Notes under the pieces: model-generated
Seen by the model: only the letters and a program-made list of their open reading frames with translations
The model's database searches: none
What the model was told of the DNA's origin: nothing
Origin: Torymus aiolomorphi
Lineage: Eukaryota; Arthropoda; Insecta; Hymenoptera; Torymidae
Assembly: GCA_036365515.1 (NCBI GenBank)
Contig: CM070874.1
Span: 165,372,297 to 165,436,296, forward strand
Direction: 5' to 3'
DNA length: 64,000 bases
Translations under genes and position numbers: made by a program
Part shown: piece after piece, positions 1-11,485 of the stretch
How positions within the stretch are numbered: position 1 is the stretch's first letter
Layout of the letters: the number at the start of each line of letters is the position of its first letter

Positions 1-780
1 ACGTGCTGATAGACACTTTAAGGGGGTGAAATCTACCCCTAAAGTTCACCCTCAAAAACAGTTTTTTTCAAATATTTCAAAAGCGAATAAAGCTAGCTTA
101 ATGAAACCGACGCCAAAAGTAGTAGAATAAAAAAGCCTTCAAAATAGCATTACTTTCAATTTTTTTTTTCAAGAAAACTAAGCTTTTTTCATCAATTTTC
201 AGCTATAAAAATTACAATAAATTATATATCGCCTCAAAACTGATTCCATTTAAAAGAAAATTAAAAAATAAAGTTGACCTGTTTCGTGGTTTTGGCCAAA
301 ATTATTTTTTAGGGGTAACTACCCCTTATTTATTTTTTGTTCATTATTTCAGAAATAAATAAAGATACCTTAATAAAACCAACGCTAAAAATTTTAAATA
401 AGAAAGGCTTCAAAACAGCATTATTTCCAATTTTAAGGGTAGCAACCCCTATTTTTTTTTAAAGAAAACTAAGCTTTATTTCATCAATTTTCAGCTATAA
501 AAATTATAATAAATTATATATCACCTTAAAACTGATTCCATTTAAAAGAAAATTAAAAAATAAAGTGACCTGTCCCGTGGTTTTAACCAAAATTATTTTT
601 TAGGGGGTAACTACCTTAATAAAACTAACGCTAAAAATCTTAAAATTAAAAAGGCCACAAATCTGTATCACTGTCAACTTTAAGGGTAGGAACCCCGATT
701 TTTCTCTTTTTAAGGAAATTAAGAGACTTTATTGACTTCAATGGTGAAATTTATCGATTTTTATCGACTTCTACTAACTT
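1..780. repeat. Left terminal inverted repeat of the 1-5260 transposon
   Basis: This mirrors 4430-5258. Inside it, a block with a short snap-back motif (AGGGGTAACTACCCC) and the stretch ACCTGT..CGTGGTTTTGGCCAAAATT is present more than once, so the arm is built from degenerate subrepeats. There are no genes in it. The outer ~70 bp are the best conserved, as expected for transposase recognition. Confidence 0.88.
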
Positions 781-1037
781 TTTCTAGCAGGGAGGGTAAA
801 TGTGTTTATTATTTTTTTCTGAAAAAATTGCGTAAATAATCAAAATTTAGTGAGATTAATTTTTTTTCAAAAAAATAATAAAAATTAAAGTTACGTGTTG
901 CAGAAAAATACAAAATGAAATCATAACTAATGTAAATATGGTTTTTGTTTAAACAACACAAGTTTTATTATTACTATTACTACAAAAAATTTAAAGTATT
1001 CTCAAAAAAGTAATTGTTCGTCGAATAGCACGAGGCA

Positions 1038-2796
1038 TTATGGATTGTAAGTTGTACAATAATGATATTCTTCAAAAAAGTGTTTTAAGCATAAAGATTT
1101 TTTACACCACGAACATCTAACAATTGCAACATTATTACAACCATTGATCTCACAATGCGTTGCACAGGAATCTCCGAAACTGAAACTTACAGGGTCATCG
1201 AAATCTCCTGGTCGATTCACAAGATACCCACTTTTATACCACGAATATTTAAATAGATTTTCATATCGTGGAGATGAAAATTGGTTATGAACCAAAGACT
1301 GTAATTTAATTATATTATTTCTCAAATGTAAATTTAAGACTTCGTCTATGAGCAAAACATGGTCTGAAAAATGTTTAACATAGTTCTTCCATGTGCGGAA
1401 TCCATATACATCTAACGGCTGTATGTTTCCAGTAGTTCCTGTAGGTATCATTTTGAGATGTAGTGTTTTATCGTGTGGCGTAACTTCCTGTACAATCGTT
1501 GGACAATGACCACTCCACGAATCAATTAGCAGCATGCTTCTAGATCCAACTTGAGGAAAATATACCTCTTTTAACCACGCCTTAAAGAGTTCTACAAATT
1601 TTGATTTTATTTAAATGTGTCTTCCGAAATAATTAACGTTTTATTTTTAAAAATTAATAGAACGTGATTTTACCTGAATTAAGTTTTCCAGATGTCGAGG
1701 ATGTAACATATACGTTTGTAGGCACAAACAAATTTTGTGAAACAATTGGTCCAAATTCTCTGCTTCGTTCCTTTAATACTAAAAATAATGGTGACAGTAA
1801 CTTTCCTGTGGCTGAAATTGTCGGCTGTACAGTATAGCTATGAGTTGTTGATGTGACCGACTGTACAAGGCACTGTAATTTCTTTTCTCCTTCAAAAGCA
1901 AGAGATCGACCAGAATGCATTTCCAACTGAAAACCAGACTGGTCTGAATTATATGTATTGTCAGCGCCTATTTGATTAATCAATTGTTTGACTTCTGTTA
2001 CGAATTCTACTTCTTTTTTATGCAAATCATTTCTATTTTCTATACTTTTTTTTGTGATAAATTTATTAATTTTTCGAGAAACAATTCTATGGGTGTTTTT
2101 AAATTTTGAAAGCTAATGTTTTGAAGCTGTAAATCTTACGTCCTCATTTTCGATTAATTTTCGTGCTTGTAGAGCCCATCTTCTTAAATCGTTGTCATGA
2201 CTTATTAATCCAGCTTCAGTAGCAGCTTTAAAATTTTCTAGTGTGAAATCGCAAATTCTTGCAATTTTTTCTCGGTAAGTTCCACCTTTATTGATTTGGT
2301 CAGCCCAGCGATGTAACTGTGTTTCAGAACTGACTTTCCTGAATCTATTTTGAACTGTTTTAAGCGATAAATTCTTTTTTGTTTTTCCACTTCTCCAATA
2401 TTCTACAGCCCTTTTTTTGTATTCAAAACTCAATGGTTCTTCATGTCCTGTACATTGATCCGTAGGTAATTCAGGATAGTAAGGAAGTGTATGTAAATCA
2501 ACATCTTCCACAATACGTGCATCTGTTTCTTTATATTCTTCTTGAAAATTCAACGATTTTTCCATTATAACATCTATGCTATTAGACGATTCCATTAAAT
2601 CTAACAGTATCATTTGGAAATGGTCTTTTATTTCTATTTCTTTAATATTATAAGGGCTATCTTCAATATCAAGTGTTTGGAAATAGGCAAGCAGCAAATT
2701 AATAACATTCAGAGGATTAATTTTCATTTTGAGTGCTAAAATAATCAAACATTTATAAGAATAATTGCATACAGAAATAGTATCTTTACAACACAC
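1038..2796 (-). pseudogene. Pogo/DDE_1-like transposase, two exons, one in-frame stop
   Basis: Cut-and-paste transposase of the 1-5260 element. Frame 1 runs from 2796 (first ATG at 2727) to 1674 and has a single in-frame TAG at 2115-2113. It meets a good donor (TTCAG/GTAAAA), and an 82-bp intron (1673-1592) ends TTGTAG; the phase matches exon 2 (1591-1038). The total is about 558 codons. The N-terminal half holds a helix-rich DNA-binding-like region (SFEYKKRAVEYWRSGK, QLHRWADQI, RRWALQARKLI). DDE_1 landmarks follow: YNSDQSGF (first Asp), LLIDSWSGH (second Asp) and GNIQPLDVYGF (third Asp), with 36 residues between the second and third. The C-terminus is cysteine-rich (CNNVAIVRCSWCKKSLC), unusual for pogo transposases and possibly a zinc-binding tail. 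The single stop may be a recent mutation. The superfamily call is confident, the subfamily is not. Confidence 0.8.
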
Positions 2797-4429
2797 ATAT
2801 ATAGAATGCTGAAAATAAAAACATTTTTTTAATTTGTATGCGTGACCCCTCTAAACGTTACATTACTATGTTGCGAGAACATAGCTATTTCTCAATGAGG
2901 AAGCTTTGTACGTTGTACGTTGTACCCTTTTACTGATGTACCCCATCATGCGATCAATGTCTTTTTACCAGGAAATATTTGTTTAAATATTAAAATAATA
3001 TCATATTTTCACAAGATAATAATGTTGCATTTAAAAAGGCGACACATACAAATAAAACAAATATTTATACTTTGGGCCATCCTGTTAAGAATCTATTAAG
3101 AATATCGTATCTGTATATTTCTTTACTAAAGCGCTTGATTAAAATGAAAAGAAGGTAATCTCGAGTTTTTTTTTAAATTTGTAAACAGTAATCGATAAGA
3201 TGTATTGCACAATGCCTGTTAATTTAGATTTATTAAAATTAAGATTTAGTTATTTAAAATTATTATTTGTATGTAAAATTTATTATTTGTAAAACATCTA
3301 ATAGTAAAGGAACCGTATACAATTTTGGCTAAAAATTGAATCAGGAGTCTATAATTTTGTTAATAGCAGAAAGTAAACAATACAGTATACACAATAAAGT
3401 ATATTTTGATACATTTTTTAATTTTCGTAAAAATATTAAAAATACTTTATGCACTTATAAATCAGGATTTTTTAAATCTTTAAAATTAAAGAAAAATCAA
3501 TTTAAACTATTTGTGCTCTATAACGTCAAATGTATCTCCAAAAAATGTAACAATGTACGAAATTGCATACTTTCTAATATGTTCATTAAAAATAACGCAA
3601 AATATAATTTTGAAAAGCTGTTATAATTTTATTAAAGCCTATAGACAGATACGGAATTCTTACAATTAATGCATTAGATCTGATATATAAATAGACATTT
3701 ACCTGTAGTTTTGTAGTGCTGCTGACATTAAAAAAATGAATTGATGCAATATTACAGCCACAATATTGTAGAAATAACCACTTTCACAAAACAACACTGC
3801 ACGACTGGAACTCTACCGATTTATAAATACAATGTTTGCCAGCAATATATGAAACTACGAGTTAAATCACCAATCTATAAATATCCGCCTCATAATAACA
3901 TAAAAATAACATATTATTTTCTCATTCACAATCAGCGATTACTCTTATTTACTGCATAAAAATCACTTACATCCACGTACACACACGCACACACACATTA
4001 ATTTTTTTTAATGCTTTATTTATCACGTATCAAAACGGTACGATTGCCTTTGACGAAGTATTTATAATAATACATAAAATATAATAAAGGGAGGTAAGAA
4101 CATAATGAACTTCCGGGGATGATTTGCACCCCTCTAAAATGTATTATTCACAGATAAAAAATATAAATATTTTTCGTTTTTTGGTTCACTACAACATATA
4201 AATGTTTAAATAAACATGTTACTTTCCTTGTGCAATTCAAGTCAAAATTAGTTTTTCGAAAAAGCTTTACAATAATCCGTTTAACAAGTAGTTTAACCAA
4301 ACTAATTTTGCAAAATTAATGATAAATTAGTATTTCGTATTGCCCGAAAGCGCTAAAATTACATAGCGTTTGTCTGTGTTATTGGTCACAATTTTATGGT
4401 CAATCTTTTCAATCGAATAGTTTTTAAAG
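2797..4429. other. Non-coding interior of the first transposon
   Basis: Very AT-rich DNA between the transposase and the right inverted repeat. The open frames here (96 residues at 3336-3626, 72 residues at 3741-3959) are Lys/Asn/Phe-rich, start at non-ATG codons or lack any recognisable domain, and look like composition artefacts. I see no promoter or second gene that can be supported. Confidence 0.6.
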
Positions 4430-5260
4430 AGACATATTTATTGTAATTTTTATAACTGAAAATTGATAAAAAACTTAATTTCCTTTAAAAAAAATAGGGG
4501 TTGCTACCCTTAAAATTGAAAGTTATGCAGATTTATGGCCTTTTTAATTTTAAGATTTTTAGCGTTAGTTTTATTAAGGTATCTTTATTTATTTCTGAAA
4601 TAATGAACAAAATAAAAGTAAGGGGTAGTTACCCCTAAAAAATAATTTTGGTTAAAACCACGGGACAGGTGAACTTTATTTTTAATTTTCTTTTAAATGG
4701 AATCATTTTTAAGACGATATATAATTTATTATAATTTTTATAGCTGAAAAATGATGAAAAAAGCTTAGTTGTCTTTAAAAAAAAAGTAGGGGTTGCTACC
4801 CTTAAAATTGAAAGTAATGCTGTTTTGAAGCCTTTCTTATTTTAAAACTTTTAGCGTTGGTTTTATTAAGATGTCTTTATTTATTTCTGAAATAATGAAC
4901 AAAATAAAAGTAAGGGGTAGTTATCCCTAAAAAATAATTTTGGTTAAAACCACGGGACAGGTGAACTTTATTTTTTAATTTTCTTTTAAATGAAATCTGT
5001 TTTGAGGCGATATATAATTTATTGTAATTTTTATAGCTGAAAATTGATGAGAAAAGCTTAGTTTTCTTTAAAAAAAAATAGGGGTTGCTACCCTTAAAAT
5101 TGAAAGTAATGCTGTTTTGAAGGATTTTGTATTCTACAACTTTTGGCGTCAGTTTCATTAAACTAGCTTTATTCGTTTTTTAAATATTTGAAAAAAAACT
5201 GTTTTTGAGGGTGAACTTTAGGGGTAGATTTCACCCCCTTAAAGTGTCTATCAGCACGTA
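4430..5260. repeat. Right terminal inverted repeat with 292-bp tandem subrepeats
   Basis: The inverse of the left arm. The block starting TAAGGGGTAGTT at 4619 recurs at 4911, a period of 292 bp, and each copy contains the inverted motif GGGGTAGTTACCCC and the stretch CCACGGGACAGGTGAAC. The 93-residue minus-strand open frame across 4877-5158 lies wholly in this repeat and is not a gene. Confidence 0.88.
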
Positions 5261-5565
5261 AAAAAAATACGTGTCTCTTATTTTTTAATGTACTACAACA
5301 TATTGCAATATCGTCCAAATCGGCGACTTACACTTGGGGTACCTTCCTTGTTAGTAACGCAGTGCCCACCAATGAAAAACTACTCTCTGCTGCGTTACCG
5401 ACGAGAATTTATGAATTTGTTAGGTTTGTTACGAGTGTTGGTTGATCTATTAACAATGATTGAATATTATATTTTTTAACACTCCGTGCGCAAAGCCCAT
5501 TCTCGCATACGCTCTGATAAAAAAGTATGCGCTAAATTAAGCTCTTTATAAGTCGTCAAAAAAAT

Positions 5566-6116
5566 TGTGTTCGATACACGAGTGAGAAAGTAATTTTATC
5601 CTCGTTTCGCTCGGGCGAAAACGTCCACACTGGGATAAAATCACTTTTTTGCACTTGTATCGAAAATAACTATATCAATCTTTATATGGATAGAGCATTT
5701 TATAGCATGGTGTGACCTAAATCCGCGCTTCACGCCTATTCGTGCCTTAAGCAGACCATTATTGTAACGTGCGGTAATGCCCGAGCGTAGATAGCAGCGG
5801 GTTTAGGTAAACGTGCTATAAAATATGTTACGACTCTAGTGCCTTCAGTGGCCCACTACACGACGTGGATTATCACCCTCGCTACACTTGGGCGCTAATT
5901 TCACGCCGTGCAATAATGGACGACTTGAGGCTCTATTTTTCGATACTAGTACGATAAAAATCACTCTTGCGCGACAATCACACTCATGTGAGAAACATTT
6001 TTATCGCGTGTATCGAACATTATTTTTTTTGACACTCCGTGTATGAAGTGCCATTTGTGCGCATGCTTGAAATATACACGTATAAAAGTGGCACTTTGTG
6101 CTCGGAGTGTCAAAAG
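5566..6116. repeat. Chain of three long imperfect hairpins
   Basis: Three successive stem-loops. The first is 5569-5601 against 5632-5665 (arm TTCGATACACGAGTG). The second is about 5938-5960 against 5997-6022 (arm TTCGATACTAGTACGATAAA). The third is about 6028-6055 against 6085-6114 (arm TTTTGACACTCCG). The stems differ in sequence but share size and layout. Related hairpins occur at 10112-11165 and 22513-22680. No ORF is convincing. 5261-5565 to the left is AT-rich and shows nothing recognisable. Confidence 0.65.
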
Positions 6117-6739
6117 CTACTATTATTGAATTGAAGTATTTTTATATACGTTGAAAACGTTTTTCCATAGTTCATAGTTTGAGAAACCACCATCACGTAT
6201 TAACGAGTTTTAAAAATGAGTCACCATAGTTTTTTCGTATGTTTTATAACTAAAGAAAACAGATTATATTGATTACGAAGATGTCTCCCCAAATTTTTAA
6301 AATCTTTGTTGATTCATCGAAATTAAAAAGTTCTAGAGATATGCCCATATATCTCTTGTTTTTTTCTGAGAGATTTAAAATACGATTACGAGCTCATTAT
6401 ACCAAGCCTGAGCGTGCAGCGCATCCGAGCGCAGCGCGAAGAGCTCGCGCGACCACTCGCCGCTATCTTTTTAATCATGTTACTTTTGAGCCCTTCATTT
6501 CTCCAATTTGAAAATTTAGGATTTTGTTGCTTAAGACTTGTACTTTCGAATGGTGATATGCATTTTGAAAAAAACATGATATACTTTGAGAAAAATTTCT
6601 CTTAACTTTCAACTCGAATTTTCGACCACAAGAAAGAGTTTCGGAGTAGAAGCAATAGCACCATTGAAAAGAGCAGGAAAAAATCTATCGATATATGTCT
6701 TTTGCTTTTTCTGAGAGACTCTGAATACGATTACGAGCG
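6117..6739. other. Unassigned non-coding DNA with a direct repeat
   Basis: No gene recognised. A block of about 55 bp at 6338-6395 (ending TTTTTCTGAGAGATTTAAAATACGATTACGAGC in part) returns at 6680-6738 in direct orientation, roughly 345 bp apart, bracketing a GC-richer segment. The short open frames in both strands (6269-6821) overlap this repeat and have no domain. Confidence 0.45.
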
Positions 6740-8009
6740 AGTTGAACAGAGCGTGTTTTGTACGAGAAATACGTCGCGCTCGCCGGCTGGCTGGTTTCTG
6801 GCGCAGGCTTCCATACATCAAGCCCTTAACAGGAGACTCCCTGAATATCTAATGGGGGTCGCTAGTAGCTACCTAGAGGATAGGACGCTGATGGTGGAAA
6901 CGGACGGCTGCATCATGGAAGTCTAGATCACGTCAGGAGTTGGGCAAGGATAGGTAGGTGACTCTATGCTATGAAACATATATTAAGCCGGGTTGCTGCG
7001 GCTCAAGCTACCAAAAGTCATGTTTCTAGTAGGATACGCGGACGACGTGGCCATGGTGGCAGTAGCTCGTACTGTAGGAGAACTAGAGTGCAAATTCAAC
7101 GAGACTCTAGAAATAGTCAGCCGCTGGATGAAATCACACGGCCTCAAACTAGCCCAAGAGAAGAGGGAGGCTATTCTCATAACAAAGAGAAGAAAGTTCG
7201 AGCTTCCCAAACTCGATCTAGATGGCCACCCGATACAGTTCCAGGATAGCATCTTGTACCTGGGCTTATGGATAGACAGGTACTGTAACTTCAAGGATCA
7301 CATCAGGTGAACATCGACCAAAGCAGGGAATGAAGACCAAAACAAGGCATCCGAGAACTTCTGGTGGCTGTGGTGTGCCCATGCGCACAACAGCGCAGTC
7401 ATGAAGAATATAGCTCCTATACACCGAGGAACAGCTCTTCGAGTTCTTAGTGGATATCGTACCATATGACTGGGTGCAACCTTGCTTTTCACAGGAATAG
7501 CCCCCATATAGCTACTCGATAAAGAAAAAGCCAACGTGTCCAGAGGCAGCAACGAGAGGACGAGACAGCCACCCTACTGGATATCAGAAAAGAAGCCCAC
7601 GCAGCCCTACTGCGAGAGTGGCAAGATGAGCGGAGTGCATACCCAAAATGCAGGTGGAGAAATACGTTTATTAGGGACGTCAAAGAGTGGACGACCCGAG
7701 AACACGGAAGACTCGATTACTGGGTCACGCAGGCACTCAGTGGACATGGGTGCGTCGGCGCACTTGTTCAAGTATAACAGGCGAAGCGATCCAACATGCC
7801 AGGACTGTGATGCCGAATGGGACGATGCGGAACACGCGTTCTTCCACTGCAGGGACATAGAGGAGCGGTCCCAACTACAACAGAGTATTGGCGCACACTT
7901 AGAGCCAGAGACACTGGTCAAAGTCATGTTGCGCGGACCGAAATCTTGGGACCAGATTGCGTGCTACTTCAGACATGTAATCACAAAGAAGAGAGAAAAA
8001 CAAGATTAA
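6740..8009 (+). pseudogene. R1-clade-like non-LTR retrotransposon, RT and C-terminal fragment
   Basis: 3' part of a LINE ORF2. In order: an RT finger/palm region (ALNRRLPEYLMGVASSYLEDR at 6815-6890), a degenerate TSGVGQG motif (normally SGVPQGS), the palm active site LVGYADDVAMV with both catalytic aspartates intact (about 7023-7055), RT thumb (SRWMKSHGLKLAQEK), the LRVLSGYRT block, REHGRLDYWVTQALSGHG in another frame (about 7697-7750), and a terminal zinc-knuckle CQDC...HAFFHC (CX2CX8HX4C). Stops lie before the palm and at about 7468 and 7498, with a frameshift near 7745, so it is dead. The endonuclease and ORF1 are missing (5' truncation, usual for LINEs). The domain order is that of the R1 clade; no 28S rDNA flank is present. 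Confidence 0.85.
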
Positions 8010-8700
8010 TTACAGAAGACGGCGAATCACGAACACTCGGACTAGAGGGAAGGAAAGGTCGACGTGCGAAGTGATATGTTTGTATGTTATGCGTGTGCGT
8101 GTTTGTGTGTGTGCGTGTAGGTGTGTGTGTATTTGCGTGTGAAATTTAAGAATGGCACTTATGGGGACCTATAGTCCCTTTCTCCAGAGTTTCCGAATAG
8201 GAGGTAAGGGCGGCGCTGCGCGCCGCCATTGTCTAAAGTGCACACCTTCCTCAGGTTATTGACTTTCGTAGCTACGCCTGTTGCGCCCGCTTTTAGTACC
8301 GAAAAAACGGAAAAGAATCATGGAGAAAGAAATCATGTGCATTGTAGACAGAGCCTAAGTTAGGCTTTTCTGTCCCCATAAGTACGGTCTCACAAGTTCA
8401 CCTTATGAGGACGGTCTCCATAAATAGAGAAAGTCCTAATAAGTATCGTTTCACTACAAAAAATGTTCGCCTAAGTAGCTTCGTATATAAATGGGCGTGT
8501 GTGGGGGTGTGTGTATGAATGTGCACGTGCAGAAAAAGAAGATGGAGGTGCCCCGAAAGGGGGACATCCAAATGCGGATAAACTGTCGAGTCCGAACCCC
8601 CAATCCCTTGGCCGCAAGGCTAAGAGGCAAGGGAGAGTAGGGATAACGACCGCAACGGCGACGGGTCCAGCGTTACTCAATAATTCTATAAATTTTTGAC
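8010..8700 (+). other. Probable 3' UTR of the R1-like element, with GT microsatellite
   Basis: Follows the LINE ORF directly. Contains an imperfect GT/GCGT tract (about 8090-8142), an inverted GC-rich motif (GGCGGCGCTGCGCGCCGCC near 8210) and a GC-rich block at 8540-8665 (CCCCGAAAGGGGGAC, CCTTGGCCGCAAGGC) before AT-rich DNA resumes near 8690. The block resembles the structured 3' ends of R1-type LINEs, but the precise end and any target duplication are not visible. Confidence 0.45.
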
Positions 8701-9047
8701 ATACATTGCTTTTTTACGTCTTTCCTATTTTTCATTTGATTCTACTAATAATGACGTATATTGCAAAAAGATTATTAAGATCATTTATGTTTCTTAAAAG
8801 ATTCTGTACCTTGTTGGTACGCAATAATAATGTAACTAATTTCTAAATAATTTTAATGTTAAAAACTTGTGTGTTATCATGCGAGTATCTGCGTGCGTAC
8901 GTATGAGTGCGTGTTCTCACGAAAATAAGAATCTAAAATAAATGATTAACAAATTTTTCGTAAATTTAAATGGTTTTTCAATTTAAACGATATTAACGAT
9001 CTGAATTATAGAAATTACTATATTAAATCGTAAAACTTTAAATTTAG
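8701..9047 (+). other. AT-rich intron-like DNA ending in a splice acceptor
   Basis: No gene or repeat recognised. It ends TTTAAATTTAG immediately before the exchanger exon, a usable acceptor with a weak pyrimidine tract. Confidence 0.5.
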
Positions 9048-9183
9048 GGTGAAGATGAAGAAACGCAAGATGCTCTTGATATGGCTTGGCCTACTACTCA
9101 GAGAAAAAGAATTACTTATGTTCTCGTAGCACCAATATTGTTTCCGTTGTGGTTGACTCTTCCTGATACGCGTACACCGAAAG
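9048..9183 (+). CDS. Internal exon of a Na+/Ca2+,K+ exchanger (NCKX/SLC24, Nckx30C-like)
   Basis: The only host coding exon recognised. Between an AG acceptor (9046-9047) and a GT donor (9184-9185, GTTTGT) is an open stretch of 45 codons plus one base. It holds an acidic lead (GEDEETQDALDMAWP), a basic stretch (QRKRITYVLVAP) and a hydrophobic segment ending ILFPLWLTLPDTRTPK. In NCKX exchangers this is the end of the large cytoplasmic loop followed by the first helix of the second alpha-repeat half (family pattern WP..T.RK...YV...P..FPLWLTLPD.R). These proteins use the Na+ and K+ gradients to export Ca2+ across the plasma membrane. The next expected exon (the second alpha repeat with its GTSIPDL motif) was not found, so it lies beyond the window or was missed. 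The large TE-filled sequence on both sides would be intron if the gene spans it. No stop or frameshift in the exon. Confidence 0.85.
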
Positions 9184-10111
9184 GTTTGTAATACTTATGC
9201 CCTTAAAATAATGTTTCAATCAAATCTTAAATTTCATTCGATCATGTATTATACATATAACTTATAACTTATTCATTATAAATAAGGACCCCTATTTGTT
9301 AATCCAAATTCGTTGCCATAGCAAAATTTGACGTTTAGATAGGTATTATTGATGGCATCCTTGGTCAATGTTTGGGGCCTATTGGGCCCACAATGTTTTT
9401 TACTTTAAAATTGTGTTATTTTTTATGGAAAAATATTTAAAGCATATTCTCGGTTTATTTATTTATTTATTATTTATTTAGTGAGGAACATTAAATTTAG
9501 GAACTAAGAACAATTTTGAGCCTATCAGGCTCAATATCTGCTTTTTCTTTGAAAAATTACCTTGTATGATAAGTAGTTATAGAACGTATTTCTGCTCTCA
9601 AAAGCGACTTACAACTTAAATGGACAACCTTTTTAAGAAAAAACTGATTATCAGTTCATGAGGCCAAAACAGTTTTGGTGCTTCAAACTTTGATCTCTCA
9701 AATAAGTAAATGGGAATACGTTTATGGGAATACGTTCATGGGAAAAAAATAGATATTTGACTCGTGCGGCTCAAAACAGACAACAAAGAACGAAAAAAAG
9801 AACAATGTTTGTGTTTCGAATTTCGTTAATGTTTCTAACTAAAACGTGAGAATAAGTTATAAAACCACTATCCACCAAATCGTATATAACGACCATCTCA
9901 CCTTCATTACAAAAACACCAATTCTTTCAACAATTTCATTAGACTGGGTGAAGATAGATTGAACTGGGGGGCCGCAGCCCTCTGCCAACCACCCGCTGTC
10001 TACGTAAAAACTTCGATTTTACAGTTAAGGCGCAACCGCTACTACCTAAGGAGAACCTTATATCTTCATCATTGCAGAAACAGTTACATCTCAAATATTA
10101 ATATATTATTT
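9184..10111 (+). other. Intron-like DNA downstream of the exchanger exon
   Basis: AT-rich, no coding signal. Contains short recurrent phrases (TATTTATTTATTATTTATTTA near 9460, CGTTTATGGGAATACGTTCATGG duplicated near 9718) but nothing with an identifiable family. Confidence 0.45.
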
Positions 10112-11165
10112 TTTGAACCTCGGGGCGCAAAATTCCACTTTTGATGCCTGTTTAGCGGGCGCATAGTACCCGATTCATGCCCTAGGACACAAAAGTAAAA
10201 TACTTCGCGCCCGCTATACAGGCATCAGAATCAGATTTCGCGTCCGGTGGTTCAAAATAGTATATTGCGTACCAAGGGCGTAAAGTCGGTCATTTTAGAC
10301 CGAGTGTGGGGTTGCAGTACGAGTCGAAAGTGAACTAGCACGAGCCGAAGGCTAGTGCGTTTGCGAACCGACGACGGGTTCTGCAACCACTCGAGGTCAA
10401 AAAATCCACTTAGCCCTTAGTGCACACCAAATTTTTTGTACCGCAAGTATAGATTTTTGCGTTTTTTCAAAATGTCGATGATTTCCTTAAACAATCTTGA
10501 AAATTCCATTCAAAAACAACAGCGGGCGCTTTTCGATTTTTTACCGCCCGCTACTGCGAGCAGCGGGTGCTTTTTTTACCGCCCGCTACGGTGAGCAGCG
10601 GGCGCTTTTGAGTTTTTACCGCCCGCTGATCGACAAGCGGTCGCTTTCGGCCCTATTAATAGGTTCAATAGACGCGAAAATCGTGCTTGCGGTACAAAAA
10701 ATAGTATACACAACACGGGCGTGAATCACTCACTTTGCGCCCTTGTTGCGTAATATACTATTATAAAACCATGCTTCTAAAAACCACTTTTACATTCAAT
10801 ATTTATGTATAAAATTTAATCCTGTGGAATTATAACTGAAAATCGATTATTTCAGGTGTATTTAAGTGTTAATAGTAGATTGTGTACCATGGACGCAAGA
10901 TGTATCATTCGTGGCGAGTGCAAGCTTTGGGGCCCAGCGCAGTGAGGCCGCCAAAGCTCGCACTCGAGGAAATGATACATTTTGCGTTCGTGGTAGCATA
11001 TACTATTTTTTGTGCAAAGGCCGCAAAATGACTTTTCGTATAGAAGGCGCGAAATACTAAATGTATTACTAAATGTATTGTTTGTGACCTAGGCCTTACG
11101 TTTAATATTTCGCGGCCTCTATACGGGCCGCAAAAATTCATTTTGCGACCTGAGGACAAAAAAAT
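10112..11165. repeat. Second chain of long hairpins
   Basis: At least five consecutive stem-loops. (1) 10112-10260: GATGCCTGTTTAGCGGGCGC pairs with GCGCCCGCTATACAGGCATC. (2) 10262-10430: weaker. (3) 10433-10702: outer arm TTTTTTGTACCGCAAG pairs with CTTGCGGTACAAAAAA and encloses repeats of AGCGGGCGCTTTT/ACCGCCCGCT. (4) 10698-10752: around CAACACGGGCG. (5) 10866-11005: ATGTATCATT pairs with AATGATACAT, and CGAGTGCAAGCTTTGG pairs in the other arm. A further hairpin spans 11006-11165 (TATAGAAGGCGCGAAATA). A TAGTATA-like junction separates several of them. The small open frames are by-products of the palindromes. Confidence 0.65.
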
Positions 11166-11245
11166 TCATTTTCGTAGGTCTAGCTTATCAGGAATTCATT
11201 GAACATGAAAATGGTTAATTGAGAACGGTTTTAATTTAATATTAT

Positions 11246-11485
11246 TGTTAGGAATGCGGTTCTGTCCAAGCTGCGCTCTGCCCCTTACAGAGCGATCTCC
11301 CCTTCCCCTCTCGCCCTTCTGCTCCTTGATACAGTGCGAGCGGCGCTTTTCGACCGAGTCAGTGGTCAATCAGAGCGGCCACAGGTAACACCTTCGAGTG
11401 TGTTCAATTAAGAGATCATTACATTAGATTTTGTATTTGACTGTTGTGTAATAAATAAGAGACTACATCAAGTGGGACTACATCA
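11246..11485. repeat. Possible solo LTR
   Basis: Starts TGTTAGGAATGCGG, is GC-richer than its surroundings, and ends near an AATAAATAAGAG...ACTACATCA stretch resembling an LTR R/U5 region with a polyadenylation signal. No matching second copy or target duplication was seen, so this is tentative. Confidence 0.3.

Larger units (their letters stand above)
1..5260 (-). mobile_element. DNA transposon with ~0.75-kb terminal inverted repeats, pogo/DDE_1-like
   Basis: The first bases of the window (acgtgctgatagacacttta) recur in inverse orientation at 5240-5259, and the match continues inward for several hundred bases, so the whole of 1-5260 is one inverted-repeat element. The right end is followed by A and carries a terminal TA at 5259-5260, and the left copy starts with the A of a presumed TA just outside the window. 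This fits the TA target duplication of the Tc1/mariner/pogo superfamily. A minus-strand transposase lies at 1038-2796. The remainder is AT-rich and non-coding. Seen: the inverted repeats and transposase. Inferred: the TA duplication, because base 0 is not visible. Confidence 0.9.

Noticed and set aside
2113..2139. Possible 27-bp intron between the first two transposase pieces
   Set aside because: Far shorter than workable introns, and the two pieces are in the same frame separated by one TAG, so a nonsense change is simpler.
3336..3959. Two small plus-strand frames in the first transposon
   Set aside because: AT-driven composition, weak or absent ATG start, no homology recognised.
4877..5158. 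93-residue minus-strand frame
   Set aside because: Lies wholly inside a terminal inverted repeat that is also present, with stops, in the other arm.
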